Below are positions 16,804 through 26,042 of a stretch of DNA of 64,000 nucleotides, one piece after another. The stretch spans positions 57,997 through 121,996 of the forward strand of contig SAAB01000003.1 of assembly GCA_009929615.1 (NCBI GenBank). Reading direction: 5' to 3'. The position numbers were made by a program, and so were the translations under genes. The first letter of the stretch is position 1, and each line of letters opens with the position of its first letter. This stretch comes from Clostridia bacterium. GTDB taxonomy: Bacteria; Bacillota; Clostridia; Lachnospirales; Lachnospiraceae. The notes beneath the pieces are model-generated. The model searched no databases. It saw nothing but the letters and a program-made list of their open reading frames with translations, and was not told the origin of the DNA.

Positions 16804-17808
16804 CTAATAGGAATCACGGCGTCCTTTAAAGGCCAGCACAACTGCCGGAAAAATAAGAAACCGGGTATAACGCATCAGCCATACCGCTTTATTCTTTACA
16901 CTGTTATAGGCACCCGGATTACGTTTTTTAATAAACCCGTCCAGCGCAACCGCTTCCCGCCGTTTTCCGCTTCCCAATGGGAAACTGATATAAATCTTAA
17001 TCTGGCTGGTCAGCATCTCACCAATCGCTCCATTAATATAAGCTCTCTGTGCTTCGCTGAGTTTACCATCCAGACGCTCTACATATTTTTCCAGACGTAG
17101 CAAAACATGCAGATGATTCTTCAGATTCGCCTGCATCTTTTTTATCGACATACTCTGTCCCGGCCGTCCAAGCCGGTAGCAATACACAGATGGTTCCAGG
17201 AATATCAATGTATTCACATAAGGAATCGGAAATAAAATATATTCCATATCTACATAAAACATATGCTCATCTATATTAACCCGCATCTCCCGCAGAAGTT
17301 CTGTCTTAATCGTCATCGCATGGATATTAATCAGTGTTTTTCCAACAATATCCTCCATGTGATAAATCCGGTTATACTCCAGCTCCTCAAAAGGATGCTC
17401 CTGCCGTTTGGTTGGCTGTTTTGTTTCATGGTCCATCCATGTGTAGTTGTTTCCAACTACATCCACATCCAGCCGTTTTAACATCTTAATCAATCTGCAG
17501 AAATTCTCTGTATTCACCCAGTCATCGCCATCAACAACCTTAAAATACTTTCCGGCAGCTTCTTTAATACCTGTATTAATCGTGGAACCATGTCCACCAT
17601 TCTTCTTCGTAATTACCCGAAAAGTCTGAGGATAACGTTCCTCATAAGCCTTCCCTATCGCTTCTGTAGAATCCGTGGATTCATCATTGACAATAAGCAC
17701 TTCCAAATCATCCATAATATCCGCATGAATAAAGGATTCCAGCCCATCCGCCAAATATGCTTCCACATTGTAACTCGGTACAACCACTGTTAATATTTTT
17801 TCACTCAT
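16804..17808 (-). CDS. Family 2 glycosyltransferase
   Basis: A 334-residue GT-A glycosyltransferase and the first gene of the galactofuranose operon. It has TVVVPSYNVEAYL, the VLIVNDESTDST nucleotide-binding block, KNGGHGSTINTGIKEA and the metal-binding VVDGDDWV near residue 93. There are no clear membrane segments; the C-terminal hydrophobic stretch (FLIFPAVVLAF) may touch the membrane. Placed first in the operon, it may start or decorate the chain that the GlfT2-like enzymes extend. The sugar donor cannot be predicted. Confidence 0.92.
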   Translation of the reverse strand: MSEKILTVVVPSYNVEAYLADGLESFIHADIMDDLEVLIVNDESTDSTEAIGKAYEERYPQTFRVITKKNGGHGSTINTGIKEAAGKYFKVVDGDDWVNTENFCRLIKMLKRLDVDVVGNNYTWMDHETKQPTKRQEHPFEELEYNRIYHMEDIVGKTLINIHAMTIKTELLREMRVNIDEHMFYVDMEYILFPIPYVNTLIFLEPSVYCYRLGRPGQSMSIKKMQANLKNHLHVLLRLEKYVERLDGKLSEAQRAYINGAIGEMLTSQIKIYISFPLGSGKRREAVALDGFIKKRNPGAYNSVKNKAVWLMRYTRFLIFPAVVLAFKGRRDSY

Positions 17809-17857
17809 ATGGCTTCCCTTTCTGGATTTCTTTTTCTTCCATTCTTAGCATCTTTCT

Positions 17858-17886
17858 ATTTTAAAGCTTTTATACAGGTTTGTCAA
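17858..17886 (-). promoter_or_regulatory. Promoter of the galactofuranose polysaccharide operon
   Basis: On the minus strand a perfect TTGACA (17881-17886) and TAAAAT (17858-17863) are 17 bases apart. The -35 box overlaps the stop codon of the upstream MBL-fold gene. Confidence 0.85.
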
Positions 17887-18890
17887 CGAATAGAGTGGCT
17901 CTGTACCTGTGTCCCCAAATCATCCTCATTTCCCGGGGAATAGTCATTACAAGGCTCCATATTCCAGGCAATACTCTCTCCATCACTGACTGCCTTAATA
18001 CTCCCTTGTTTATCTGTCCGATACACAGGAATCTCCATCACTTCCAGTTTATCCATCACATCTTTGTCCGGATGTCCATAGGTATTATCCTCACCACAGC
18101 TGATAACTGCAAATTCCGGAACCGTTTCCTGTAAAAATGCATAGCTGGTAGAAGTTGCTGAGCCATGATGCCCTAAGACTAAAACATCACTGTCCAAATC
18201 CATCCCCGAACGGCACATGGCTTCTTCACTGTCGGCCTCTGCATCCCCCATAAACAGAAAACTATTCTCTCCATCAACCAATTTAATAACTATAGAATTA
18301 TCATTATGATTACTGCTTATCGTCTGTGGTGCCAGAATGGTAAACTTTCCAGTCCCAAACCGGAACTCTGTCCCCACTTTTGGATGCCAGACTTCTGCCC
18401 CTTCCGCTGAAACACCCTCAATAAAGGAACGATAGATTTTACTGTCCTGCTCATAATCCGGACCAATGACATTTTCAACATTAAAGGCACTCAGGCAGCC
18501 CACCAGGCCAGAAATATGGTCTTCATGGTAATGGGAGGCGATTAAGTACTCGATATCTGTTACCCCTTGCTTCTTTAGATAGGACACCAGAAAACTTGAA
18601 TGGTTCCTGTCCCCGCCATCATACACCAGATTTTTACCGTCGGATTGGACAAGTATTGCCAGCCCCTGACCCACATCAATGAAATGAATGGTCATTTCAT
18701 AGTCCTCTTCCGCTGAGAGGATATTTACCGCTCTACTCTCTATCTGATACCCCTTATCTGTCTCTGTCTGCGTTGGTATCGTCTCTGTTTCCGGGGCTGT
18801 TGACGTACACCCTGTCAGAACAAAAGAAAGCATATATATTAAAATTATAGTCATAAGGCTCCGACGGCCTCTTTTTTTATTTAAAATCAT
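17883..18890 (-). CDS. MBL-fold hydrolase lipoprotein, ComEC C-terminal-domain type
   Basis: A 335-residue secreted lipoprotein with a metallo-beta-lactamase fold like the soluble domain of the DNA-uptake protein ComEC. Residues 1-28 are a lipoprotein signal with lipobox LTGC (Cys28). The fold shows MTIHFIDVGQGLAILVQ, ASHYHEDH (the HxHxDH metal motif, about residues 119-124), FLFMGDAEADSE, and VLGHHGSATST. Stand-alone proteins of this type have been proposed to be extracellular nucleases or phosphodiesterases, but this is family-level inference. No competence genes are adjacent. GGGGG precedes the ATG. Confidence 0.9.
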   Translation of the reverse strand: MILNKKRGRRSLMTIILIYMLSFVLTGCTSTAPETETIPTQTETDKGYQIESRAVNILSAEEDYEMTIHFIDVGQGLAILVQSDGKNLVYDGGDRNHSSFLVSYLKKQGVTDIEYLIASHYHEDHISGLVGCLSAFNVENVIGPDYEQDSKIYRSFIEGVSAEGAEVWHPKVGTEFRFGTGKFTILAPQTISSNHNDNSIVIKLVDGENSFLFMGDAEADSEEAMCRSGMDLDSDVLVLGHHGSATSTSYAFLQETVPEFAVISCGEDNTYGHPDKDVMDKLEVMEIPVYRTDKQGSIKAVSDGESIAWNMEPCNDYSPGNEDDLGTQVQSHSIR

Positions 18891-18950
18891 TCTTTTCCCC
18901 CATATTTCTATGATATTATCCCTATTTAGTCAAATTATAACATAAAATGA

Positions 18951-18999
18951 TAAAAAAAGAACCAGAAACACCCCACAGATAAGGGATTTCTAGTTCTTT
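18951..18999 (-). terminator. Terminator after tRNA-Pro
   Basis: On the minus strand AAGAACTAGAAA pairs with TTTCTGGTTCTT (one G-T pair) and ends in seven T, starting about nine bases after the tRNA. Confidence 0.88.
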
Positions 19000-19007
19000 A
19001 TATAGTG

Positions 19008-19081
19008 TCGAAGCGACGGGATTCGAACCCACGACCTCTGCGTCCCGAACGCAGCGCTCTACCAAACTGAGCCACGCTTCG
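19008..19081 (-). tRNA. tRNA-Pro (anticodon CGG)
   Basis: A 74-base cloverleaf on the minus strand. Acceptor CGAAGCG pairs with CGCTTCG. The anticodon stem CTGCG/CGCAG encloses TTCGGGA, giving CGG (reads CCG, Pro). The D arm contains TCAGTTTGGTAGAGC and the T arm GTGGGTTCGAATCCCGT region. No encoded CCA. Confidence 0.96.
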
Positions 19082-19093
19082 ATGTGCTTTATT

Positions 19094-19122
19094 ATTCTAC
19101 CTTCTTTTATCCAAAAAATCAA
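19094..19122 (-). promoter_or_regulatory. Promoter for tRNA-Pro
   Basis: On the minus strand TTGATT and TAGAAT lie 17 bases apart, ending about 12 bases before the tRNA 5' end. Confidence 0.65.
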
Positions 19123-19266
19123 TATATAATTAACAATTTGTTCACATTATCCCCACATACTTTTCACAATCACTGGATATACTATAACCATCAAAAAAAT
19201 ATTTTTGATATTTTTTTCATAACATCCATTCGTAAAGAATGGACCCCCTCCCCCTTTTTAATGATA

Positions 19267-19307
19267 CGAATACAAAAAAGCCGCCTGAGACGGCTTTTTT
19301 GTATTCG
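19267..19307. terminator. Terminator after topB
   Basis: A perfect 17-bp inverted repeat (CGAATACAAAAAAGCCG and its complement) around a seven-base loop, with T runs inside both 3' arms, seven bases after the topB stop. Confidence 0.92.
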
Positions 19308-19313
19308 TATTTT

Positions 19314-21443
19314 CTATTCCTTTAAATTCAGTTTGGCAAAGGCATCAGCAAAAGCATTGTTCAATGGCTGTTCCGCCTCTTTTTTCTGCTTATTCAAATA
19401 TTTTTGAACATCCTTTTTGCTCACACCGGCACCTTCCTTTTTCCGGCGTTCCTGGAAAATAGACAGTCTTTCTTTATAGCCGCATTTGCACACAAAGGTC
19501 TGGGCATCGCCTTTACCAACCATCTCCATTTTCTTATGGCATTTTGGACATCTGGCATTGGTTGTCCGGGCCAGCGTTTCACGATAACCGCATTCCCGGT
19601 CCTGGCAGACCAGCATACGGCTGTTCTTTCCTTTGACATCCAGCATACGTTTACCGCACTGAGGGCATTTTGTATTCGTCAGATTCTCATGACGGAATTG
19701 TCCCTGGCCGGAACGAATTTCCGAAATAATTTCTTCCGTATACCGGCGGATATCCCGAAGAAATACGTCCTTTTTCAAACGTCCTTCTGAAATGTCCAGA
19801 AGTTTTTTCTCCCAGTCCGCAGTTAATGCAGGTTTCTTAAGGTCTTCCGGCACCAGTTCCAAAAGCTGACGGCCCTTTGATGTGATATGAATATCCTTGC
19901 CCTTTTTCTCCATCAAAAAGCTGTTGAAAAGTTTATCAATAATATCCGCACGGGTTGCAACCGTACCCAGATTTCCTTTTTCCATAGCTGTCAGAAGTGT
20001 AGCTTCATTATAAAGTGCCGGTGGTTTTGTCTGACCTTCATTGATTTTCACCTGGCTGACCATTCCTGCCGGTCCCTCTTTAATCTCAGGAAGGAGCTGC
20101 TCTTTAACATCATTTTCTTCCTCTTCCTCACGAAAATCCTCATAAGCCGACTGCCATCCTGCCTCTTTCATAATCCTGCCCCTGGCTGTGAAGGTTTCTC
20201 CCTTACAGGTTCCCTTTAAGGTCGTCTGCTCATACTCACACGGCGGATAAAGCACTGCTGCAAAGCGGCGTACAACAAGGTCATATATCTTACGTTCCTC
20301 ACTGGTCATGTGGTCTAGCTGAACATACTGCTCTGTCGGAATAATCGCATGATGGTCTGATACTTTACTGTCATCTACAAAGCTTTTATTGGTACGAACC
20401 GGTCCCGTTATCAGCTTTCCTACAATCTTCCGATAAGGACCTACACCACAGGCTTTCAAGCGTTCCTTTAATGTTTCCGCCACATCTTTGCCTATGTATC
20501 TTGAATCCGTTCGGGGATAGGTAAGAACTTTATGGTTCTCATAAAGCCGCTGCATAATATTCAACGTTTCCTTCGCAGAAAATCCAAAGCGTTTATTGGC
20601 ATCTCTCTGAAGTTCTGTCAGATCATAGAGTCCCGGCGAATAGGTCTTCTTTGTCGTTCTGTGGACCTGATTAACTATCAGTTTTTCATCCTTCACCTGT
20701 GTATAAAGTTCTTCAATCCGCTCTTTCTTAAAGGTTCGGCTGCCATTTGACTTTGCATCCTGCCAGGTCCATGTAACACCGGCACAGGACAGGGTTAATC
20801 CATAATATTTCTCCGGTTTAAAATCCCGAATCTGCTTTTCCCGTTCGGCAATCATTGACAAGGTTGGGGTCTGCACCCGCCCGCAGGATAACTGGGCATT
20901 GTATTTGCAAGTCAAAGCTCTGGTGCCGTTAATCCCCACCAGCCAGTCAGCTTCCGCTCTGGCCTCTGCAGCAGCATAGAGATTCAGATATTCTTTACCA
21001 TCCTTTAAATGGGCAAAACCTTCCCGAATCGCCTTATCTGTAACCGAAGATATCCACAGCCGGCGTACCGGTTTATGGCTGCCCGCTCTTGCCAAAATCC
21101 ATCGAGCAACCAATTCTCCCTCTCTCCCCGCATCTGTGGCAATAACAACATCGCCTATATCTTTTCGATACAAATGATTTTTCACTGTATTATACTGTCT
21201 GCCCGTCTGCTTGATAATCACCAGCTGAAACTTCTCCGGCATCATAGGCAGGTCCTTCATTTCCCAAGTTTTATATTTATCACTGTAAACCTCCGGGTCT
21301 GCCAGTGTTACCAAATGTCCCAGTGCCCAGGTCACAACGTATTTATCCCCTTCCAGAGCGTTCTGATTATTCCTTGTACACTTTAAAACTTTGGCAATAT
21401 CCCTTCCAACGGAAGGCTTCTCCGCAATAACTAATGTTTTCAT
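19314..21443 (-). CDS. topB: DNA topoisomerase III
   Basis: Type IA topoisomerase that relaxes or decatenates DNA by passing single strands. The 709 residues include the TOPRIM domain (KTLVIAEKPSVGRDIAK through about 150, with ATDAGREGELVAR), the VGINGTRALT region, the active-site YPRTDSRYI near residue 310 with the catalytic Tyr, and two C-terminal zinc ribbons (CPQCGKRM and CPKCHKKM types). AAAGGAA is upstream of the ATG. In Firmicutes such proteins occur on chromosomes and on conjugative elements; nothing else here indicates an element, so it is probably chromosomal. Confidence 0.96.
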   Translation of the reverse strand: MKTLVIAEKPSVGRDIAKVLKCTRNNQNALEGDKYVVTWALGHLVTLADPEVYSDKYKTWEMKDLPMMPEKFQLVIIKQTGRQYNTVKNHLYRKDIGDVVIATDAGREGELVARWILARAGSHKPVRRLWISSVTDKAIREGFAHLKDGKEYLNLYAAAEARAEADWLVGINGTRALTCKYNAQLSCGRVQTPTLSMIAEREKQIRDFKPEKYYGLTLSCAGVTWTWQDAKSNGSRTFKKERIEELYTQVKDEKLIVNQVHRTTKKTYSPGLYDLTELQRDANKRFGFSAKETLNIMQRLYENHKVLTYPRTDSRYIGKDVAETLKERLKACGVGPYRKIVGKLITGPVRTNKSFVDDSKVSDHHAIIPTEQYVQLDHMTSEERKIYDLVVRRFAAVLYPPCEYEQTTLKGTCKGETFTARGRIMKEAGWQSAYEDFREEEEENDVKEQLLPEIKEGPAGMVSQVKINEGQTKPPALYNEATLLTAMEKGNLGTVATRADIIDKLFNSFLMEKKGKDIHITSKGRQLLELVPEDLKKPALTADWEKKLLDISEGRLKKDVFLRDIRRYTEEIISEIRSGQGQFRHENLTNTKCPQCGKRMLDVKGKNSRMLVCQDRECGYRETLARTTNARCPKCHKKMEMVGKGDAQTFVCKCGYKERLSIFQERRKKEGAGVSKKDVQKYLNKQKKEAEQPLNNAFADAFAKLNLKE

Positions 21444-21464
21444 CTTCTATATTCCTTTCAAATC

Positions 21465-22328
21465 CTAAACAACCGGTTTGAATCCCTCTCCCAGTATCTG
21501 ACTCACTTCGCTGACAATGAAAAACGCATCCGGGTCAATCTCACGGACAATTCGCTTAATCTGTCCAAACTCCGACTTTCTTGCCGCACAGAGCAGCACA
21601 TCCCGTTCTTCCATTGTATAGGCACCGACACCCTTTAAAATCGTAGCACCCCTGTCGATATCCTCTAAAATACGATCTTTAATCTCCATATTTTTTTGTG
21701 AAACAATAAAAAACATCTGACCATGTTCGCTTCCATAAATGATACTGTCAATCACCTTTGTCTGGAAAAACAGTGCAACGACGCCAAAAAGGCCCGCTTC
21801 TATATTATGAAATACAACGACTGAAATAGCAAGCACCAATCCATCGACAACCATCAATGCCCGGCCTATCGGCATATGCGGATATTTCAGCTGAACCAGG
21901 AAAGAAATAGCATCCGTACCGCCTGTCGAAAAACCTCGAAGAAATATCATTCCCAAACCGGCACCCATAAAAATACCGCCAAACACTGAACTCAACAGGC
22001 GTTCCCCCATATACATAGGAATCCAGGGAGTCACAATATAATCCAAAATCACGGTACTTAAAAGAACCCCGACAAAAGACTGAATCGTATATTTCTTTCC
22101 AAGATATTTCCAACTTAAAATAAAAATAGGCACATTCATTACAAAAGTTGTCAGACCAATCGGCAGCCCCCACAAATACCGGGCCAGAATACCAAGACCC
22201 GAAAGTCCACCCGGCGCAATATTGGCCGGAACCATAAAACAATGAATCCCCAGGGACATGATGAAAATACCCACGGACCCCACTAACAAATCAATAATTC
22301 TCTCTTTTCCTTTATTCTTTCTTTCCAT
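21465..22328 (-). CDS. YitT family membrane protein
   Basis: A 287-residue integral membrane protein of the YitT/YpjC family. Five to six hydrophobic segments fill residues 10-185, with the repeated glycine-rich NIAPGGLSGLGILA and GFSTGGTDAISF motifs. The C-terminal 85 residues form the cytosolic DUF2179 domain (LERDVLLCAARKSEF-like stretch, then DAFFIVSEVSQILGEGF). Transport is presumed but the substrate is not known. I chose the ATG at 22328 because AGGGGGA lies six bases upstream; the in-frame ATG at 22352 has no such site. Confidence 0.9.
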   Translation of the reverse strand: MERKNKGKERIIDLLVGSVGIFIMSLGIHCFMVPANIAPGGLSGLGILARYLWGLPIGLTTFVMNVPIFILSWKYLGKKYTIQSFVGVLLSTVILDYIVTPWIPMYMGERLLSSVFGGIFMGAGLGMIFLRGFSTGGTDAISFLVQLKYPHMPIGRALMVVDGLVLAISVVVFHNIEAGLFGVVALFFQTKVIDSIIYGSEHGQMFFIVSQKNMEIKDRILEDIDRGATILKGVGAYTMEERDVLLCAARKSEFGQIKRIVREIDPDAFFIVSEVSQILGEGFKPVV

Positions 22329-22378
22329 AACGTCCCCCTTTGATAAAATCAAACAGGCTTAGTATGCCCGCATCCTGT

Positions 22379-22420
22379 AAAAAGAAACGAAGAGCCGGAT
22401 TTAATCTCATGCTCTTCGTT
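22379..22420 (-). terminator. Terminator of the nucleoside-transport operon
   Basis: On the minus strand a perfect AACGAAGAGC / GCTCTTCGTT stem is followed by TCTTTTT, about 20 bases after the last permease gene. Confidence 0.88.
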
Positions 22421-22441
22421 GTTGTATTATACTAAAGTTTT

Positions 22442-23383
22442 TTATCGGCTTCCACGAATATACGGTTTACTCAAAGCCTCCGGCTCGTTGCTCCGTCCAA
22501 TGGAACCCAAAAGTGCAATTAATGTAATGATATATGGCAGCATGGCCAGTGCCTGTGCCGGCAATGGAACGCCTACTGCCTGAAGACGAATCTGAAGAGC
22601 ATTCGCTCCACCAAAAATCAGGGCTGCTCCAAAAGTTCCCACGGATGTATATCTTCCAAGAATGACAGCTGCCAAAGCAATGTAGCCTCGGCCGGAAGTC
22701 ATGTTCTCTGTAAATACGCCAAGCTGGACAAGAACCAGATAAGCACCACCAATACCACCAAGAATTCCATTTACAATCATAGCAATATACTGATATTTAT
22801 GAACCGGAATTCCTGCCGCATCCGCTGCCCTTGGATGTTCTCCAATAGCTTCAAATGCCAGTCCCTTTGCTGTCTTTCGATAAAACAGTGCAATAACCAC
22901 AACCAGTACATAAAGAAAATATGTAAAAATATCCTGATTAAATAATGCATCTCCAATTAATGGGATATTACTGAGTACCGGAATCTTTATCGTTGAAAAG
23001 GTCGTAATCTGCTGGTAGCTCTGGCCTTCCTTTAAAATCTTTGCCAAAAAGCTTGTCACACCTAATACAAACATATTAATAGCAATACCGCTGACTGACT
23101 GATTCTGTGCCAGCTTAATGGACAATACAGCATGAATCATACTGACAGCCACACCACCAAGGATACCACCTAACAGGCCTATCCATAAATTCCCTGAAAA
23201 CAAGGCCGCTGCAAAGGAGAAAAAGGCTCCACTCAGCATAACACCTTCCATACCAATATTTAATATTCCTGTCTTTTCTGCAAACATTTCACCAAGCCCG
23301 GCATAAAGCAGCGGTACAGCCATTCGAACCATGGCGGCAAAAAAGGCGGTAAAAAATCCTACAGTTAAAATCTGTTCTAACAT
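22442..23383 (-). CDS. BMP-type ABC importer, permease 2 (NupC/YufQ-like)
   Basis: One of two membrane subunits of a nucleoside importer of the BmpA-NupABC kind. The 313 residues hold about eight membrane segments and the conserved LNIGMEGVMLSGAFF and GEHPRAADAAGIPVHKYQY motifs, the latter contacting the ATPase. It ends the operon: 15 bases after permease 1 and 20 before the terminator. Related systems in Bacillus and Streptococcus take up guanosine, inosine or other nucleosides. Confidence 0.93.
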   Translation of the reverse strand: MLEQILTVGFFTAFFAAMVRMAVPLLYAGLGEMFAEKTGILNIGMEGVMLSGAFFSFAAALFSGNLWIGLLGGILGGVAVSMIHAVLSIKLAQNQSVSGIAINMFVLGVTSFLAKILKEGQSYQQITTFSTIKIPVLSNIPLIGDALFNQDIFTYFLYVLVVVIALFYRKTAKGLAFEAIGEHPRAADAAGIPVHKYQYIAMIVNGILGGIGGAYLVLVQLGVFTENMTSGRGYIALAAVILGRYTSVGTFGAALIFGGANALQIRLQAVGVPLPAQALAMLPYIITLIALLGSIGRSNEPEALSKPYIRGSR

Positions 23384-23398
23384 ATCCTCCGCTCCTTT

Positions 23399-24433
23399 CT
23401 ACGCTGCCTGTTTCTTTGTTTTCTTCCGATTCATAAGCCCTTTAGCCAGAATTAAAAGAACAACAAGACCTACTAAAATATCTACAATGGCTGATGGAAC
23501 ACCCATCTGGCGCTGCATAGTATTGGCACCAACCTGCATCGCCGCCATTCCTATAGCTGCAAATAAAACACCAATTGGATTATTTCCTGCCAGAAGGGCT
23601 ACCAATACTGCTGTGTATCCACAGTTTGAAGAAATTCCCTCCAAAAGTTTTTTCTGGATAGCAAGAACTTCTACCACGCCGGCAAGGCCGGCAAGACCAC
23701 CGCTTAAAAAAGCGGAAATGACAATATTTTTCATAACGGAAATACCGTTGCAGGCTGCTGCCCGTTTATTAAATCCAACAACCTTAATCTCATAACCAAG
23801 GGTTGTTTTCTTAAGTACAAACCAGATGATAATCACCGCTGCCAAGGCAATCAAAAAACCTGCATGCAGCCTTGTCGGCGGTAACAGCTGGCCCAGCTGG
23901 GCCGACTCATCAATCTTCGCTGACTGAGGCACACTTCCTGAGGGATCCATAAGGAAGGTACGAACCGCAATACCAATCAGGTTAATTGCTATATAATTAA
24001 GCATAATCGTTACAATAATTTCGGAAATTCCTAATTTTGCTTTAAACAGTGCCGCAATCAATGCCCATACACCGCCTGCAAAAAAACCGGCCAAAATAGC
24101 TAAAATAATCCGGGCCACGCCTGGAACCTGCGGCATTCCCAAGGCAACACCGGCAGCCGCCAGTGCTCCCATATAAAACTGTCCTTCAGCACCGATATTA
24201 AAAAAGCCTGTACGGAAAGCCACCGCACAACCGAGCCCTGTAAAAATCAATGGCGTTGCTTTAACAAAGACTTCGCAAAAACCGTTCAGATTTCCAAAGA
24301 TTCCCCGAAAGAAATTCCCATAGGCCTCTGCCGGATTGGCATTGGAAAGCATAATCAGTCCCGTACCCACAGCAATCGTAATCACTGCGATAACCAGGAA
24401 TTGAAGAAACTTGCCTTTTCTATCTGTCATCAC
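23399..24433 (-). CDS. BMP-type ABC importer, permease 1 (NupB/YufP-like)
   Basis: Second membrane subunit of the same importer, 344 residues with about nine hydrophobic segments, a GFFNIGAEGQFYMGALAAAG motif and the ATPase-contact block VVGFNKRAAACNGI. Its start overlaps the end of the ATPase gene by four bases (ATGA), so translation is coupled. Its Lys-rich C-terminus lies inside the cell. Same likely substrate as the rest of the operon. Confidence 0.93.
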   Translation of the reverse strand: MMTDRKGKFLQFLVIAVITIAVGTGLIMLSNANPAEAYGNFFRGIFGNLNGFCEVFVKATPLIFTGLGCAVAFRTGFFNIGAEGQFYMGALAAAGVALGMPQVPGVARIILAILAGFFAGGVWALIAALFKAKLGISEIIVTIMLNYIAINLIGIAVRTFLMDPSGSVPQSAKIDESAQLGQLLPPTRLHAGFLIALAAVIIIWFVLKKTTLGYEIKVVGFNKRAAACNGISVMKNIVISAFLSGGLAGLAGVVEVLAIQKKLLEGISSNCGYTAVLVALLAGNNPIGVLFAAIGMAAMQVGANTMQRQMGVPSAIVDILVGLVVLLILAKGLMNRKKTKKQAA

Positions 24434-25947
24434 ATTGCCTCCTTTGTTACTCCGCCCATCAACAGGCCGATTTTCTGAACATCCGCTTCATCACGGTTTA
24501 ATATGCCGACAATCTTTCCACCGAACATAACACCAATCCGGTCGGATACTGCCAGAATTTCTTCCAAATCTGCTGAAATCAATACAACACTCTGGTTGGC
24601 ATTTCGAACTTCCATCAGTGTCTGACGTACAAACTCTGTTGCACCGATATCAAGCCCCCTGGTTGGCTGATTCGCAATGACCAGCTTTGAATCTGCTGTC
24701 ACTTCTCTGGCAATAATAATCTTTTGCTGATTACCGCCGGAGAGCAGTTTAACAATGGATTCTTTGCCTGAAGTTCCTGTTGTTTTTATCTGATATTTTT
24801 CAATCGCCTCGTCGGCCAAAGTATCTATCGGTTTTTTATTAAATATTCCATTTTTAGAATACGGTTCTTTGTCATACTCTTTTAAAAGCATATTTTCTTT
24901 CAGCGACATATCAATAACCAATCCATCTGCATGCCGGTCATCGGAAATATAAGAAATTCCCTTTTCAAACCGCTGTTTTACCGTTGCCTTTTGAATATTT
25001 TCATTCATAAAGAGAATATCGCCGGACGTAACCTTGCGGATACCCGCAATAACTTCAGCCAGTTCTGTCTGCCCATTTCCATCAACGCCTGCAATACCAA
25101 AGATTTCGCCCTTTTTCACAGTCATATTAATATGATCCAGAAGGGCTTTCTCGCCTTTCATCACATTGACATCTTTTAATTCCAAAGATATCTCGTTGCC
25201 TTTTTGTTCCTGTATTTCAAAATCCCCTTTAAGTTCCCTTCCAATCATATACATTGACAACTCTGTCGGATTGGTCTCAGAAGTTACGAGGTCTTTAATT
25301 TTCTTTCCATCTCTCAAAATGGTTACTCTGTCGCTGATTGCCATAATTTCACTCATTCGGTGGGTAATAATGATAATCGCGTAACCTTCACTTTTCAATT
25401 TACGAAGAACCTCAAAGAAGTCCTGGGTTTCCTTTGGTGTCAGTACACCTGTTGGCTCATCTAAAATGAGCAAATCGACATTCCTGTACAATGCCTTTAA
25501 AATTTCTACTCTCTGCTGTTCTCCAACAGACAAATCTTTAATTTTTGCATCCGGGCGCACAACCAGGCCATATTTTTCAGCCAGTTCTACAATACTTTTT
25601 CTGGCTTCCATTCTTGAGAAAAACAGGCTGTCCTGTTTCAGACCAAGAATAATATTATCAAGTACCGACATTTTCTGTACCAGTGAAAAATGCTGATGCA
25701 CCATGCCGATTCCCTGTTCAATCGCTTCTCTTGGAGAATCAAATTCAACCTTTTTATCTTTCCAGTAGATTTCACCTGTATCCGCCGTATATATACCAAA
25801 CAAAATATTCATCAGTGTTGTTTTTCCTGCACCGTTTTCTCCAAGGAGTGCATGAATTTCGCCCTTTTCTACAGCCAAATCAACACTTTCATTGGCATAA
25901 ACACCCGAAAAAGCTTTACTGATATTTTTCATCTCTAAGATTGCCAT
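24430..25947 (-). CDS. BMP-type ABC importer, double ATPase (NupA/YufO-like)
   Basis: ATP-binding subunit with two nucleotide-binding domains in 505 residues. The first has GENGAGKTTLMN (about 36-47), LSVGEQQRVEILKAL and LLILDEPTGVL. The second has GVDGNGQTELAEV, where the lysine of Walker A is missing as is normal in this family, and LSGGNQQKIIIAREV. Such twin-domain ATPases drive ribose, galactose and nucleoside importers; pairing with a BMP lipoprotein identifies nucleosides. A stable hairpin separates it from the lipoprotein gene upstream. Confidence 0.94.
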   Translation of the reverse strand: MAILEMKNISKAFSGVYANESVDLAVEKGEIHALLGENGAGKTTLMNILFGIYTADTGEIYWKDKKVEFDSPREAIEQGIGMVHQHFSLVQKMSVLDNIILGLKQDSLFFSRMEARKSIVELAEKYGLVVRPDAKIKDLSVGEQQRVEILKALYRNVDLLILDEPTGVLTPKETQDFFEVLRKLKSEGYAIIIITHRMSEIMAISDRVTILRDGKKIKDLVTSETNPTELSMYMIGRELKGDFEIQEQKGNEISLELKDVNVMKGEKALLDHINMTVKKGEIFGIAGVDGNGQTELAEVIAGIRKVTSGDILFMNENIQKATVKQRFEKGISYISDDRHADGLVIDMSLKENMLLKEYDKEPYSKNGIFNKKPIDTLADEAIEKYQIKTTGTSGKESIVKLLSGGNQQKIIIAREVTADSKLVIANQPTRGLDIGATEFVRQTLMEVRNANQSVVLISADLEEILAVSDRIGVMFGGKIVGILNRDEADVQKIGLLMGGVTKEAM

Positions 25948-25985
25948 AGTTCTTTCTCCTTCGATATCTTTTAATAATCAGATAT

Positions 25986-26015
25986 GGGACGCTCCGGCAT
26001 GCACCGGCGCGTCCC
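25986..26015 (-). other. mRNA hairpin between binding-protein and ATPase genes
   Basis: GGGACGC-TCCGGC-ATG-CACCGGC-GCGTCCC forms a GC-rich near-perfect stem with no T run on either strand. It is better placed to protect the upstream binding-protein message from decay than to end transcription. Confidence 0.6.
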
Positions 26016-26042
26016 TGTTTTACTTCTTAGGATTTACATTTA

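Noticed and set aside
19314..21443. topB as marker of an integrated conjugative element
   Set aside because: No relaxase, type IV secretion, integrase or attachment repeat is found nearby; the adjacent tRNA-Pro has no repeated 3' end in the window.
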